Shown: piece by piece, positions 11,061-22,063 of the stretch | Position numbering within the stretch: position 1 is the first letter of the stretch | Layout: each line of letters starts with the position of its first letter | Assembly: GCA_963920765.1 (NCBI GenBank) | Contig: OY987242.1 | Coordinates: forward strand, 20,360,002 to 20,424,001 | DNA from: Ulota crispa | Lineage: Eukaryota > Streptophyta > Bryopsida > Orthotrichales > Orthotrichaceae | Direction: 5' to 3' | Length of the DNA: 64,000 bases | Made by a program: the position numbers and the translations under genes | Notes under the pieces: generated by a model | What the model was told of the DNA's origin: nothing | The model's database searches: none | Seen by the model: only the letters and a program-made list of their open reading frames with translations

Positions 11061-14000
11061 ATGAAGAGATCCCGGGTGCATTTGCTTCTTGCTCATCATC
11101 ACTGGCCTCAGTGCCGGCGTCCCCTCCGAGACAGCGGAGCCCTTGCTGGTCAGTCCTCGTCTTCTTTTCTGATTGTGTATAGGATTGAATCATCGATTGA
11201 ATTGTCCCTTTCTAGGGTTCGCTAATCACACCATTTTTGAGTTCTCATTTGAATCCACGAAGCAGTGATTGTCTGAATTGCGCGTAGGATCCAACTCTTT
11301 CTTTCTGGCTTGGGAGTTAACTGGAATCGTGCAGCCCAATTGGAATGGCAATGGTCGAGTTTAGCATTGATAGGCCTTGTAGTATACCCCGGGTTTCATT
11401 CCTTGCCCGTGTAGTCACATTTTTCTCTATCAGTCCTTGACATTATATGAATTTTTATGACCTACTCTCCCCTCGTTGATTTATGGAGGATTTAACAAGA
11501 TTACTGCAGCTTCGCATTTCCGAGTTTGAAGTTCTGGTGGATAAATATCCTGAAAGTACTGATGGTTTCTTCGTGGAACTATTGAGAGGAGAGATTATGG
11601 CATACGATCGGGTTCATTAATAACAAGAATAGGCATTCCGAGTAGTAACTCGTGGTGCTGTTCTGTTGAGGGTGATTAATTGAACTCTTTTACTGATCAA
11701 CTGGTAAGAAAGTATGCTAAGCCTCCTACGAAACGGCTTTGACCGTCAGACTGTCCTGTTTAGGGTTTAGGGGTTTGTTTTGTTAAGCTTTATGATCTGG
11801 CTTTTTGCCCCTGAGGTCGATGCACTTTCTCGAAGCAGAATCTGTTTCTTTACAGAGTATGCTACGAGTTGTGGAAAATACTAGGTCAAATGGATGGATT
11901 GGACGTCGGATGGAGTGCTTTTCTAAACCCTAACACCCACTGAAGTGTGGAATGTACGTTTTCTCTCCACGTAATAGAACCTACAGTGAGTGTCATCCCC
12001 TCGCCAGCATTTCACCCTGGATGTATGTATTTGAGGCTTTCTCGTTTTAATATGTAGCTGCTCAATCCCATCGTCTGTGCTCCTGCAGTGGTTTCAGATA
12101 CACGAGATTACAGCACTCGGCACCACACGCTGTCAGAGAGCAAGAAAGCTCTGGGACATGAATGCTGGCGTTCGTTATCTTCCGGTGTCCCCTGTGGCTC
12201 ATTGCACATGTACAAATTCTCCTCTTTTCAATGCAATGTTGCAAGATAAAGCGTTATTATCTACTAGTTGCTGGGATACATGAGATCTATATGCAACTGT
12301 CCTCATTTCTAAATTTGAAGTGAACAGGGATTTGTGCAACTATGTTTCAAGCAGTCTCTTTTCCTCTTTTGAGCTTTGTCAAGTCCGTAGTTACTGATTT
12401 TTTTAATAACGAGCACATGACTGAAAAGTATTGATCTACAGAGATTTTGGTAAAGCTCGTGGCGTTCACACTGCTGCTCAAGAGGCTCGTGCTCCCTCTA
12501 AGTGGGAAACTTATGACCCAGTGGCGTTTGGAAACTACTATCGGTACAGACCTTTTCCAGTCGTATTCCGAGCTATGAGCATTGTCTCCGAGATCGGCAT
12601 GCTGACGTTTTGGCACTGGATTGAAAAAGATATTCAGAAACGGGCAGAGAAGGTAGGCACGTGTTTACTCTTCCCAGTGCATTGCTTGTGCTGTTGACTG
12701 CTTGCTTGAGTTTAAATCATCATAATGTACTTACAGAGTTCACTTTAGAAACTAGTTGTCGAAACCATCGATAGTCTCAATCTCATAGCCCATGTGGTTT
12801 TCTGATAATAGTTTTGGTGTGGTTGCAGCTTCGGCGGAGCTTAATTCGTCTGGGTCCCTTTTACATCAAGGTGAAGTGTGATTCTGCTTCAAATGGCAGT
12901 ATGGAAATATGTCTCTCGATAGGGTTTTCTCCTTTCTTCAGTGATTTGCATGTGATTGACCGAGTTTTTGATTGAGGTGTGCAGCTTGGGCAGGCTTTGA
13001 GTACACGGCCTGATATTCTACCAAATGCTTACTGTCTGGAGCTCGCCAAGTTGCAGGTGTGCTTATACGAAGATTAAATGTTTTAAATCTTGTTCAGCAT
13101 AGTTGCTTAGATAACATAATGCCCAGACGGGCACACCCTCATATAGGAGAAGAGAGCAACGTTCTTGAGATGTTTCATCTTTATTAGCTTGCGCTAATGG
13201 CATGTTTGTTCCTGTTAATATTTGAGTTTCTTGAACGCTTGTGGCATGTGTTTACCGTGGTAAACTTTTTTTCTTGAAGGACCGAATTCCTCCATTCCCA
13301 ACGCCGGAGGCGTTGAAGTTTTTTGAAAGCGAGTTTGGATTACCTGCCTCAACGTTGTTTGCTGAGATTTCAGAGAAGCCTGTAGCGGCTGCTTCACTTG
13401 GTCAGGTGTACAGAGGTACCATTGCAAGGGTTAATTTGTTCTGTGGTTTCAGCTTTTTGGTTGGTTTACAAACATTGCTTTCACAGAATAACTGGAGGTC
13501 AAATAACTGTGCATTTGTGACCTGCTGAGTAATGGTCTCACAGTCCCTGTAGACTGAGAGGATTTGTAAAATACTCTACATAGAACGCATTAACTATGAA
13601 AATACATCTTATTTTACTCAAGCTTAAGTTCCGTTGAAGCCTCTAGACTCATGACCACTCTAATATTCTGTACCTACTGAAACTTAATGTATACCTCTGG
13701 TATGGGAACAGCACGGTTGCATACTGGAGAGGAGGTGGCTGTGAAAGTGCAAAGGCCAGGCGTACCAGAGGTGCTAGCGCTGGATGCCCATCTTCTGCGT
13801 TTGATAGGAGGTCAAATGCAGAGGTTTGCTGGATCGCGAGGAGATCTTGTGGCAGTTGTGGATGAGATGGTAAGGAGCCCAATATGCTTGATTTTGATGC
13901 CTTATGCTCACATTCTTTTGAAAATTTTACATGCTTTTGAGACTACTTTGGTCACACTTCTCTTCATAGATTTGCCTTTTCATTTTTATAGCTCTTTGAA

Positions 14001-17000
14001 ATCCTACTTGTTCAGCTGAAAGTTGACAAGTTGAATAAACCTGATTAACAGTAGTCTTTTTGTGGATTGGATGTGGAGAATTTTAGGTGGGGCACATGTT
14101 TGAGGAAGTGGACTATCTTAGAGAAGGCAATAATGCAGAGCGTTTTGCTAGACTTTTTGGAATCTACACTCCCTCCAGTAATTCATCTTCATCCTTTTCT
14201 CCACATTATGCACTTTTATTGTGGTTATGTCAGTTTTTTCCATGTCAGTAAGCATTAAACATGTGACACATGATGAACAATTATCTTATCTAAACCAATT
14301 GTGTCAATTTGTGTACATTCTGTGACCGCCTGAAGGACTTCCCCTGTAGTTGTAGGTCTACCTTTCATAGTAGCTTCGTTTTAACCAGTGCTAGCTATGT
14401 ATAAGAGAATGTGGAATTTCTACTAAGAAAGCTTCACAGAGTTTTTCCTTTCGAGTACCCTTACCCTTATCTCCATCGTTATGATTAGGTGCAGAACACG
14501 TGTTGTTTATTTTATCACGGTAATAATAATGAACTTGTGATGGCTTTAGGACGTGAGCGACCTCATGGACAAGCCCTGGATCAAAAGGCAAGAGCCAGGC
14601 AGGTTCAAGCAAATCTATATGGAGGTGCTGGAGATGGCGTAGTGAAAGTCCCAAAAATATATTGGCAGTACTCTACTAAGGGTGTATTGACGATGGAGTG
14701 GATTGATGGCATAAAGCTTACTGATCGAGTGTCTTTACTTGCATCTGGTTTCGATATCAAAAACCTCGTTGACCAGGTATTTTTCATGAGGTATTCACAC
14801 TCAGCATCAGTGTTGCAAACGTCCTATTCCTTACTTCTATTAGGGATGACATTCTATATCATTTTGTAGCATCCTCTTGATTTTTGACATCTTCTAATGG
14901 CGACTGGATCTTCATGATTTGCTGAGTGTTAAAGACCCTAGTTTTTTTTTTTCTATTGTTTTTCCCATTAAATAACTGGTGAGATACTGGCAGGGAGTAT
15001 TATCGTCGCTTCGACAACTGTTAGAGGAGGGCTACTTTCATGCCGATCCACATCCTGGCAATGTTGTAATCACAAAGGAAGGCATACTCGCTTATTTTGA
15101 CTTTGGGATGATGAGTGAACTACGCCGGGAGTACCGTATTGGTCTAATTCGTACAGTAAGCTTCGAAAAACATCTCTTTCTCACTTTGATATTCTTTTCA
15201 GCAATGGATTCTTTTCCTGAATTAAGACTCTTCTAGTACCTGGGTCCATTATTTCACTATGATTTGCTCAGCATGAATACTATACTATTGTCGGTGATGA
15301 GAAAGCCGTTACTAAATTTGTCAATGCATGGCGTGTGTGTGTAATGCAGCTGATCCATTTTGTTAACAGGGACTCTGAGGGTCTTGCTAGAGACTTTGTA
15401 ATGTTAGACTTTATTCCAGTAGGTACAGACTTGGAACCAGTAGCTCGTGAGCTTCGATTATCGTTCGGAGATGAAGGGACCAAAGTTCAGATGGATTTTC
15501 AGGTGAGTTCATACTTGTTGTATCGAGTCAAAATTAATTTAATACATGATTTTTTTAGCCGCTTTAGGCAGGGGTGTTATGAATCAATTTTGGTTGCATG
15601 GGTCGAATTTGAAGCTTCAAACTTACTATGGAGAACTTTGACCGCACTTACTGGTATCACATTTCGTGGGGATTCCAGGGTGTTATGAATCAACTTTGGA
15701 CAGTGATGTACAAATTTCAATTTCGGTTGTCTCCGGAGTACGCCATGGTCGTTCGAGCTCTTGGATCTCTCGAAGGAACAGCAACTACGCTGGATCCGGG
15801 GTTTCAGGTTGTGGCCAGCGCGTACCCATTCATTGTAGGCAGGTTACTAGCGGATCCTGATCCACAGATGCGAGAGACTCTGAGGGAGCTTCTTATACGA
15901 AACAATGGCTCCATTCGGTGGCATCGTTTGGAACGCCTGGTAAACAATTTCCTCTACCCCCTGTTTTTTTTAGGGAAAATTTCATGGATACCATTTGAAG
16001 TTTGCAATATTTTCATAGATACCCCTGCTTTTTCAGAAATTTCACAAACACCTTTGGACCAAAAAATTTAGGCATTTATTTGTTGTGCTTGTACCTTCAT
16101 GACCAATGTTGAAGAAGGGAATGTAATGAAACAAAAAAGAAGCAATGTACGCACAAAGGAAGAAGGGAAGTGACATGTACAACAAACAAACATCTGAAAA
16201 TTTTGGTCGAAGGGTATTTGTGAAATTTCTGAAAAAGCAGGGGTATCTAAGAAAATATTGCAAGCTTTAGGGGTATACGTGAAATTTTCCCTTTTTTGTT
16301 ATTACAAATGTTCGTTATTTTTCCCATCAACACGGGTAAGTTTTTCACTTATAATACTGACCTCATGTGAGTTTGTTTTCTTTAGTAATATGATCATTTT
16401 TAAACTATGAATCTTGATTAAATATGACACTATGTTCTTTGCTGTGCAGGTTGTTGCAGTAGCTGACCAATCTGAGCCAGCACCTACGGCGGGTAAAAAC
16501 GAAAAGGAACAGACGGGGTCAGACGGGTTAGGCCATCAAAGAGCAGGAGGCATAAGAGGAGCGTTTGATTCCCGGGCTGTGGCGTCTGCGACGTTGGACG
16601 TGATGGACTTCATCCTGTCCGGAGAAGGCCACAGAGTCAGAGTTTTGCTAGTGAAAGACATTGTGAGAACGTGCTCTTCGGTTCTGCGGCATTACTATTT
16701 AGACATTTTGAAGCTTGAAAAGGATGCAATCCTTGCAGACCGTGTTGGAGAAAGCTTGATGTCGGAGCCACTAGTGAAACCTGAGATCGCAGGAAGTTCG
16801 TCCAAATGGAAAGACATAGCATTTAGTTTGTACGGAGATAATGTCTTCGCCAACCCGCTGTCTTGGAGCAAAGCACGTCTGTTGCGTTTGTGGAGTGGAA
16901 GGCAAGGACTGTGGAGCTCCAACAGGAAGGACACCGAGACTTCCACCTCCTCTGGCGAGCGGTCTGAGAAAAAGGCAGGCCAACGAGCTCATTCGCATTT

Positions 17001-17659
17001 TCCTAGAGCCCTCAATCTAGGTCCTCTTCACGCGGAAAAGACCAACCGGTACCGGGCAGAAAATCAAAACTCCCCTCCCAAGGTACTATATGAGCAAACC
17101 TCCAAAAACATTTCCTGTTGCTTATTTTAGGGACAAATAATGTTTTCAATCAAAATTAGACTATTTCAACGGAGTCTTTCCTAAAGTCCATAAGGAGATC
17201 TCTCTTGTATCATGCCAAAGCCTCCGTAATCCCCATGAAGCTTGAGGAAGAAACTCTTTACAAAGCTGTCTATTAGTTTCTGAGGCTCGTCTAATTTTGC
17301 TGAAATCATTGATCTTTTGGAGCTTTGAGTTTCTGTGCTGTTTTCCCAGATGTGGTTGTCGTGATGCACATTCCTGAGCATGGTTTTTTCGATCTAGTGC
17401 TGGTATTGATAGTGTTGTTCTCGGTGGTTTTCAGTTGGAGAATTTCCCAGGACGGATACAAGCAGGGCTGCTTGCATTTGTGAAGGCTGTGGAGGCGAAC
17501 CCGGAGGTGTGGATTCCCTTGATGGCTCAGGTGGCAGCGAAGCCGGAAGCACGTGCGCTGGGGTGCGACGTCGTGGCCGCTTTAGCCGAGACCTACTGCA
17601 GTGAAACAGCGGAAGCATTCTTTCTGTACATATCAAAGCAGCTGCATGAAGAGAGGTGA
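11061..17659 (+). CDS. ABC1/UbiB (ADCK-type) atypical kinase, organelle-targeted
   Basis: Exons: 11061-11148, 12089-12173, 12442-12652, 12829-12870, 12985-13056, 13280-13415, 13712-13869, 14087-14177, 14550-14776, 14994-15155, 15350-15502, 15679-15939, 16450-17082, 17435-17659; 847 aa. Seen: [10 protein letters not shown] at about 142 (KxGQ motif), AAAS at 202-205, VAVK with lysine 223, EVD at 271-273 (ExD), HADPHPGN at 386-393 and DFG at 406-408. All ABC1 landmarks are present, so an active ATP-binding fold is likely. Known: plant ABC1K proteins act in plastids or mitochondria in prenylquinone and lipid metabolism. A C-terminal region of over 350 aa follows the kinase core; its last 75 aa are helical-looking. 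The first two exons are the weakest part: [14 protein letters not shown] with an Arg/Ser-rich stretch and RDYSTRHH looks like a mitochondrial presequence, and the exon 2 donor (GTTATC) is poor. The exact subfamily was not assigned. Confidence 0.88.
15569..15703 (+). repeat. Duplicated 3' splice-site region in the ABC1K gene
   Basis: The acceptor and first codons of exon 12 (AG then GGTGTTATGAATCAACTTTGG-like) at 15677-15699 have a near copy about 110 bp upstream at 15569-15592 (AGGGGTGTTATGAATCAATT). Use of the upstream acceptor would keep the frame for about 20 codons and then meet TGA before the real exon. This looks like a small tandem duplication that left a decoy acceptor. Confidence 0.7.
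15973..16291. mobile_element. MITE family I, copy 1, in an ABC1K intron
   Basis: A 319-bp inverted-repeat element lies wholly within the intron 15940-16449. It starts GGGAAAATTTCATGGATACC and ends with the complement. The arms extend inward with matching GCAATATTTTC, GATACCCCTGCTTTTTCAG and AAATTTCACAAA segments. A second copy sits in an intron of the beta-carotene hydroxylase gene (41017-41337). No coding capacity. Confidence 0.85.
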
Positions 17660-19583
17660 AGGTAAGCCAGGGTATTCTTCTTCACCTTCCGCGTCTGCAC
17701 ACGAAGGCTGCAACGGTGCACTTGTACAGTAGAGTGGATCAAAGCACCATTCTGGAAACACATTGTTTCCTATACTGATGTTGCCGATTCATTACTGATA
17801 GAGGGTGAGGGGTTTTTGGGGCTCAAGAGAGAGAGGAGACACGGGATTTGACCTGGGTCTTGTCTTGACTGATACCTGCTAATCCTGTCACGAACATCTC
17901 TTGTATTCTTTTCATACACTTGGGTTTTACTAGCAAGTGGTGTGTAGGCGTGAATTCGCTTGATGTATATTGCCCCACTGATCTTTGAATGGAATGGGAA
18001 TGTCTCTTCTAGTGGTCTACAACCTCGCAAACTATGAAATTGCATAGGAGATTTGTATTTTCATGATCACTCTTACGACCGGTTTACAAAATTTCAGTTC
18101 GAATGGCCTCAAGAATGGTCTTGAGCACTCATTATAAGTATAGGCAATTTCTTTTGTGTCTATCTAAAGGCTTTGAAGCCAAAGAGAGTCAAGGCTTTTT
18201 GCAAATTTCAGTAGAGAAGGAAGGATGGAGACTAAGTAGAGTTGTTGGCATTTCTATTTCATTCAATGTTGATTATTTTAAAAAAATCATACTACTTCGA
18301 ACAATTTTACTCACTAGAATTTGATAATGTTGTGGGGCTATGAAATGGCTTTCTATTCTTGATGGATTCAATTTCTAAAGTTACGGTTGTACTACATCTC
18401 ATTTCTTGAATGTTAACCCCCCGAGCGTCCAGGCCATTTTCACCAAAATCAGGGTTTTGGGAGACCTACAACTTTGATGCATCGTATCTTAGTCAATTGG
18501 ATGATCCACAAAAAGTAACTATTGAAAATAGTGAAACACCTACTTAGAAAACAGTTTGCAAATTTTGATAACAACTGACCATGGGAGATGAGAGATTGTA
18601 GCATTTGATCAAACATGTGATGGCAAAATCTTGTTTTTTGGTAGGTAGTTGCTATTTAATGATTTTTACAAAATTCTATAAACCCCTAACTCATCTCAAT
18701 ATTTTTGAGTAACAAGATTAGGTGTGAATGCACGCATTTGCAAATTATTGAAGATTTTACTTCTTTTTAGGTTAAATTTGTGGGCTTCAAATTACTATTG
18801 CGTGGAAAACTATGGCCACCACAATTGGTGAGGGTTGCTCCAACAAGGGTTTAGAACATGTTTGCACCCTTGTTGGTGAATTTCTTGCTACCACTACCAC
18901 AAAGTACATGCAAGGAAGCTTGTAATGAGTATTAATTATAACTTGTAAGACATTACTTGCCACCACGTCATGCCCCGTATGGTGTTTCACCCAATTAAGA
19001 CTCTTGAGACACTTGTATAACATTTGGCTTGTCTTGCCATTACTCCACTTGCATGGACCACTTGAATACCTTAATAATTATAGTTTATAGCAAAATCAAA
19101 AAATTAGATCCTATACCTCAAACATGCATGTGAAATAATCTGAGTACCATTTTGATCCTTCGGGGTGCAGGGGTTAAGACTTAAGATGTTTTGAAAATGT
19201 GACCTTGACTCCTAGTGTGAAGGTCTTGGGCATGTAATTAAAGAATCAACTAATGAGAGTTTAGGATTGGGACAAGCATGGGTTCCAAAATGCCCTCGAC
19301 ACCTACTTTGAAATAGACCTTGGTGACTTACAACTTTTGCCTTTGACATTGTTTAAGAACAATGCGTAAGAACTTCACTTTGGAGTCTGATCTTTATATA
19401 TTTGGTTTCATGGTATGAGAAGGCAATTTCAACATAAATCGATAGTGACTACATTACTCATCCTTGAAGGGATAGAGCTCATGATTGAAAGAGCTCTACG
19501 TAGGCAAATTTAATATTTGTGTTTTATTACCGTTACGTTACGCTTAATAACTTCGTACACTTTAGACTTTTAGACTATTAGTA
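17660..19583. other. ABC1K 3' region and spacer, no further gene seen
   Basis: Beyond the ABC1K stop the sequence holds its 3' untranslated region and AT-rich spacer with the E8 repeat (18417-18655). Frames at 18103-18324 and 18787-19023 lack recognisable motifs and splice partners. Confidence 0.5.
18417..18655 (+). mobile_element. TTAA-flanked element, truncated copy (E8)
   Basis: Starts CCCCCCGAGCGTCCAGG directly after TTAA (18413-18416). It matches the minus-strand copy at 10291-10509 for over 200 bp and breaks off near 18655 without a recognisable right end. Its first bases also resemble the short element at 50003-50243 (CCCCTGAGCGCCCAG), tying all three into one terminal-sequence group. 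Confidence 0.7.
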
Positions 19584-19898
19584 AGGTAAGAGGCTCGTAA
19601 ACCGACCATCTAAGAGCTGAAACTGAATTTTGGGGAGGTGGAACTTCTTGATATATTTTCAGTAAATTTTCCAGAGGAATTGGCATCTAATCCAAGTTAT
19701 TTTGTATTTTTTAGAGCAATGTGGAATTAGTTATGAAATTTTGAAGTGGAAAGGTCATAGGGCTCTAAAATAGATCACTTCCTCAAATGTATGCCCACTA
19801 TACATTTCTGAAAAGCTATGAATCAGACATGTATTTGTGGAGTTCATTTGAGGAGGTGAACGGTATTAGTGCCCTAACGGAGTTCAAGCCTCTTACCT
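19584..19898. mobile_element. MITE family A, copy 2 (TA target duplication)
   Basis: Flanked by TA on both sides (19582-19583 and 19899-19900). The left end is AGGTAAGAGGCTCGTAA and the right end is TCAAGCCTCTTACCT, giving a terminal repeat AGGTAAGAGGCT. The 315-bp interior matches copies at 36984 and 38953. Size, TA duplication and lack of coding sequence fit a mariner-type (Stowaway-like) MITE, though the terminal sequence is not the classical Stowaway one. Confidence 0.85.
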
Positions 19899-22063
19899 TA
19901 GTTCTACTCAGCATACTCACAAGGGTCTTCAAGATATTGCCCCTTTTTACTAAAATCAGATGTGGAATAACCATGTGTCCAAATAGTAAAGCATCATGCA
20001 TGCAATCTAAATTGTTTTAGAAATCTGTAAAACTTAAAATCCTTCATTTTTTCAAATTGAAGGAGCGTTTGGAGACCTTTTTAATTTGTACAATTCAATT
20101 TTCAAAATCAATTCTCTTAGTAAATGACAAGCACATGAGCTGCATAGAAAATTTCTGTTTTGAGAAAAGCTATCTTAGCGTGTGATCCTTGTGAAGTAAA
20201 CTGTAGCTTCAAATATATGTAATTGGACTGAAAGTTGTAATCCTAACCAATAAAAAATAAACACTGTAATTCAGACATTCAAACCTAACTCTAAGAGTAA
20301 AATTATACTTTATTTCTCAAGTACATCTAAAAGCTATACGGACACATAAGCCACTTCCAATTTCAATGTTTCTTACTCTAAACAGTGATGCTTGGATAAG
20401 GACAACCTTTGTAAGAAAAACGGTTGGATAGTGATAAAGTCCCAATCTTTTTTGTGTTTTGGGCTTAGTTAAATAGAGTATTTGTTAACGATTGGATATG
20501 CTTCGATATGGTCAATGCTTTTTACTAGCCCGAGGTATTGACCTTAACCCCTAAAGGACCAAACCCCCTTTTTTAGAAACATAGCGATTTTGGGCAGGTA
20601 CCTCTGCTTGGAGCTTTTCATATTTTAGGCTGAAATTTTAACAGAATGTGGAGACAAGGTCATATGTACTAAATTTTATGACATTTGAAATTATGAGTAA
20701 AAAGTTATAGCCTAATATGTTGTTTTTTACGTTCAACAAGCAGCTTGGGCAGATTTTTAAAAATCAATTTTTCCAAAAATAAAAAATTTAAATTGGTTTA
20801 GGAGATTTATGTGAATGTAGGAAGCTTCAAATCATTCCGTTTGGATCAATGAGATGAAAGTTATGAGGATTTTTTGTTTGCAGGCACTTATGGATTCTCT
20901 ACTCCAAAATAATCTTTGAAGTCCTTGATTTTACTCAATTTTCAACATTTTGGAAAAAAAACAAAACCAAAGGATGAACACTGTTTATGACCATTGGGAT
21001 TGGCATTTTTCATTTCCATAATTAAATTCTTAACAATTTAGTGTTTTGAATCATTCTCTACTTTTTACTTACTAATTTTTTTCCATATGTTATACAACTC
21101 CAAATGATTTGAAACTTTTTTGACATGTGCTTTACTTAGGTGGAATAAGGAATTTAGAGAAGCACCACCAACATGGCCTTTTTTCCTTAGGAAGTTCACC
21201 TTTTGAAAGGTAGCTGCCCGGTTTATGAGAAGACATTTTTGAATATTCAAACCATTCTAACTTCCAAACCATGTTGTGGAAAAGTCTGAAATTTTATCCA
21301 CATCTTCTAAAACCGTTCTTCTACAAGATCCTACGGTCACATATGCAGAAAAATGTTTTTGTTTTCAAATTTGGTTGATGCTCTAAAAATGGCAGTTTTG
21401 AAGAGTTTTTGGTGAAAACTTTGCTTGGTCCTTTAGGGGTTAATCAAGCACCACTGTACCTTCGATGTTTGAATTGATTATGAATTCAAAATTTTAAAGA
21501 TCCAAGTAGTGTAGGAAGACTGTGTGTACTCCATAAACAAACCAGCAGTTTTCATTAAAAGAGGTCAAGCACTTCCTTCGAAACTTCCTGAAGATACTGC
21601 AGCAGCCATTGGAGTACCGAAGGGCTAAAACGTCACTCATCAAATCAGGCGGATGTTTAAAAAAGTACCGGTCAATTTATCATGAAAATGAAACAACAAT
21701 TGAGAGCAAAGCCAGTGTTCGATGTACAACGACTGGTGCCACGCTTGAATGTACTAAACTGAACCCCAAAGGGTCAGCAAATTGCAGGAAAAATTCCTGC
21801 ACTGTCCGTACCCACTGACAAAACTCAACCAAAAAAATCTTGCTAACTCTGCATTCACGCAATAATGGTTTGCATTCTCCATTTCTAGACCCCTGACTAG
21901 CTTGCTTATGATGATCCAACGGACCTTGCTTGCTTGCTTGTGTGCTGGCTTGCTTTTGCCAGAGTTGCTTATGCCTGAAATGCTTGAACACCACCAGTCT
22001 GAGGCTGAAAAAACGCAGAGATGGAGGCGTGGATGTTGGTTCTGGCGGGGCGGGTGCTGGGAT
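19899..22063. other. Spacer between family A MITE and the RING gene
   Basis: Apart from E1 (20548-21439) this AT-rich stretch shows no gene. The last few hundred bases before 22064 are probably the 3' untranslated region of the minus-strand RING gene. A cluster of GCTTGCTTGCTTG-like repeats lies near 21927. Confidence 0.5.
20548..21439. mobile_element. TTAA-flanked non-autonomous element, copy E1 (892 bp)
   Basis: Bounded by TTAA at 20544-20547 and 21440-21443. The left end is CCCCTAAAGGACCAA and the right end is its complement TTGGTCCTTTAGGGG. The interior is AT-rich without a long frame. It shares a segment around 20810-20885 (GAAGCTTCAAATCATTC, GATGAGATGAAAGTTATGAG-like) with E2, E4 and E6. 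Complete and well preserved. Known: TTAA duplications with ends starting in CC are typical of piggyBac-type elements. Assignment to that superfamily is inference because no transposase is present. Confidence 0.8.

Noticed and set aside
10633..11193. Frames of 95-127 codons on both strands in the GC-rich region before ABC1K
   Set aside because: Several frames overlap on both strands with no recognisable motif; only the frame from 11061 splices in phase into the kinase gene.
20548..21439. A transposase gene inside the TTAA-type elements
   Set aside because: All copies are under 1 kb and AT-rich with many stops in every frame; none encodes a protein, so superfamily assignment stays tentative.
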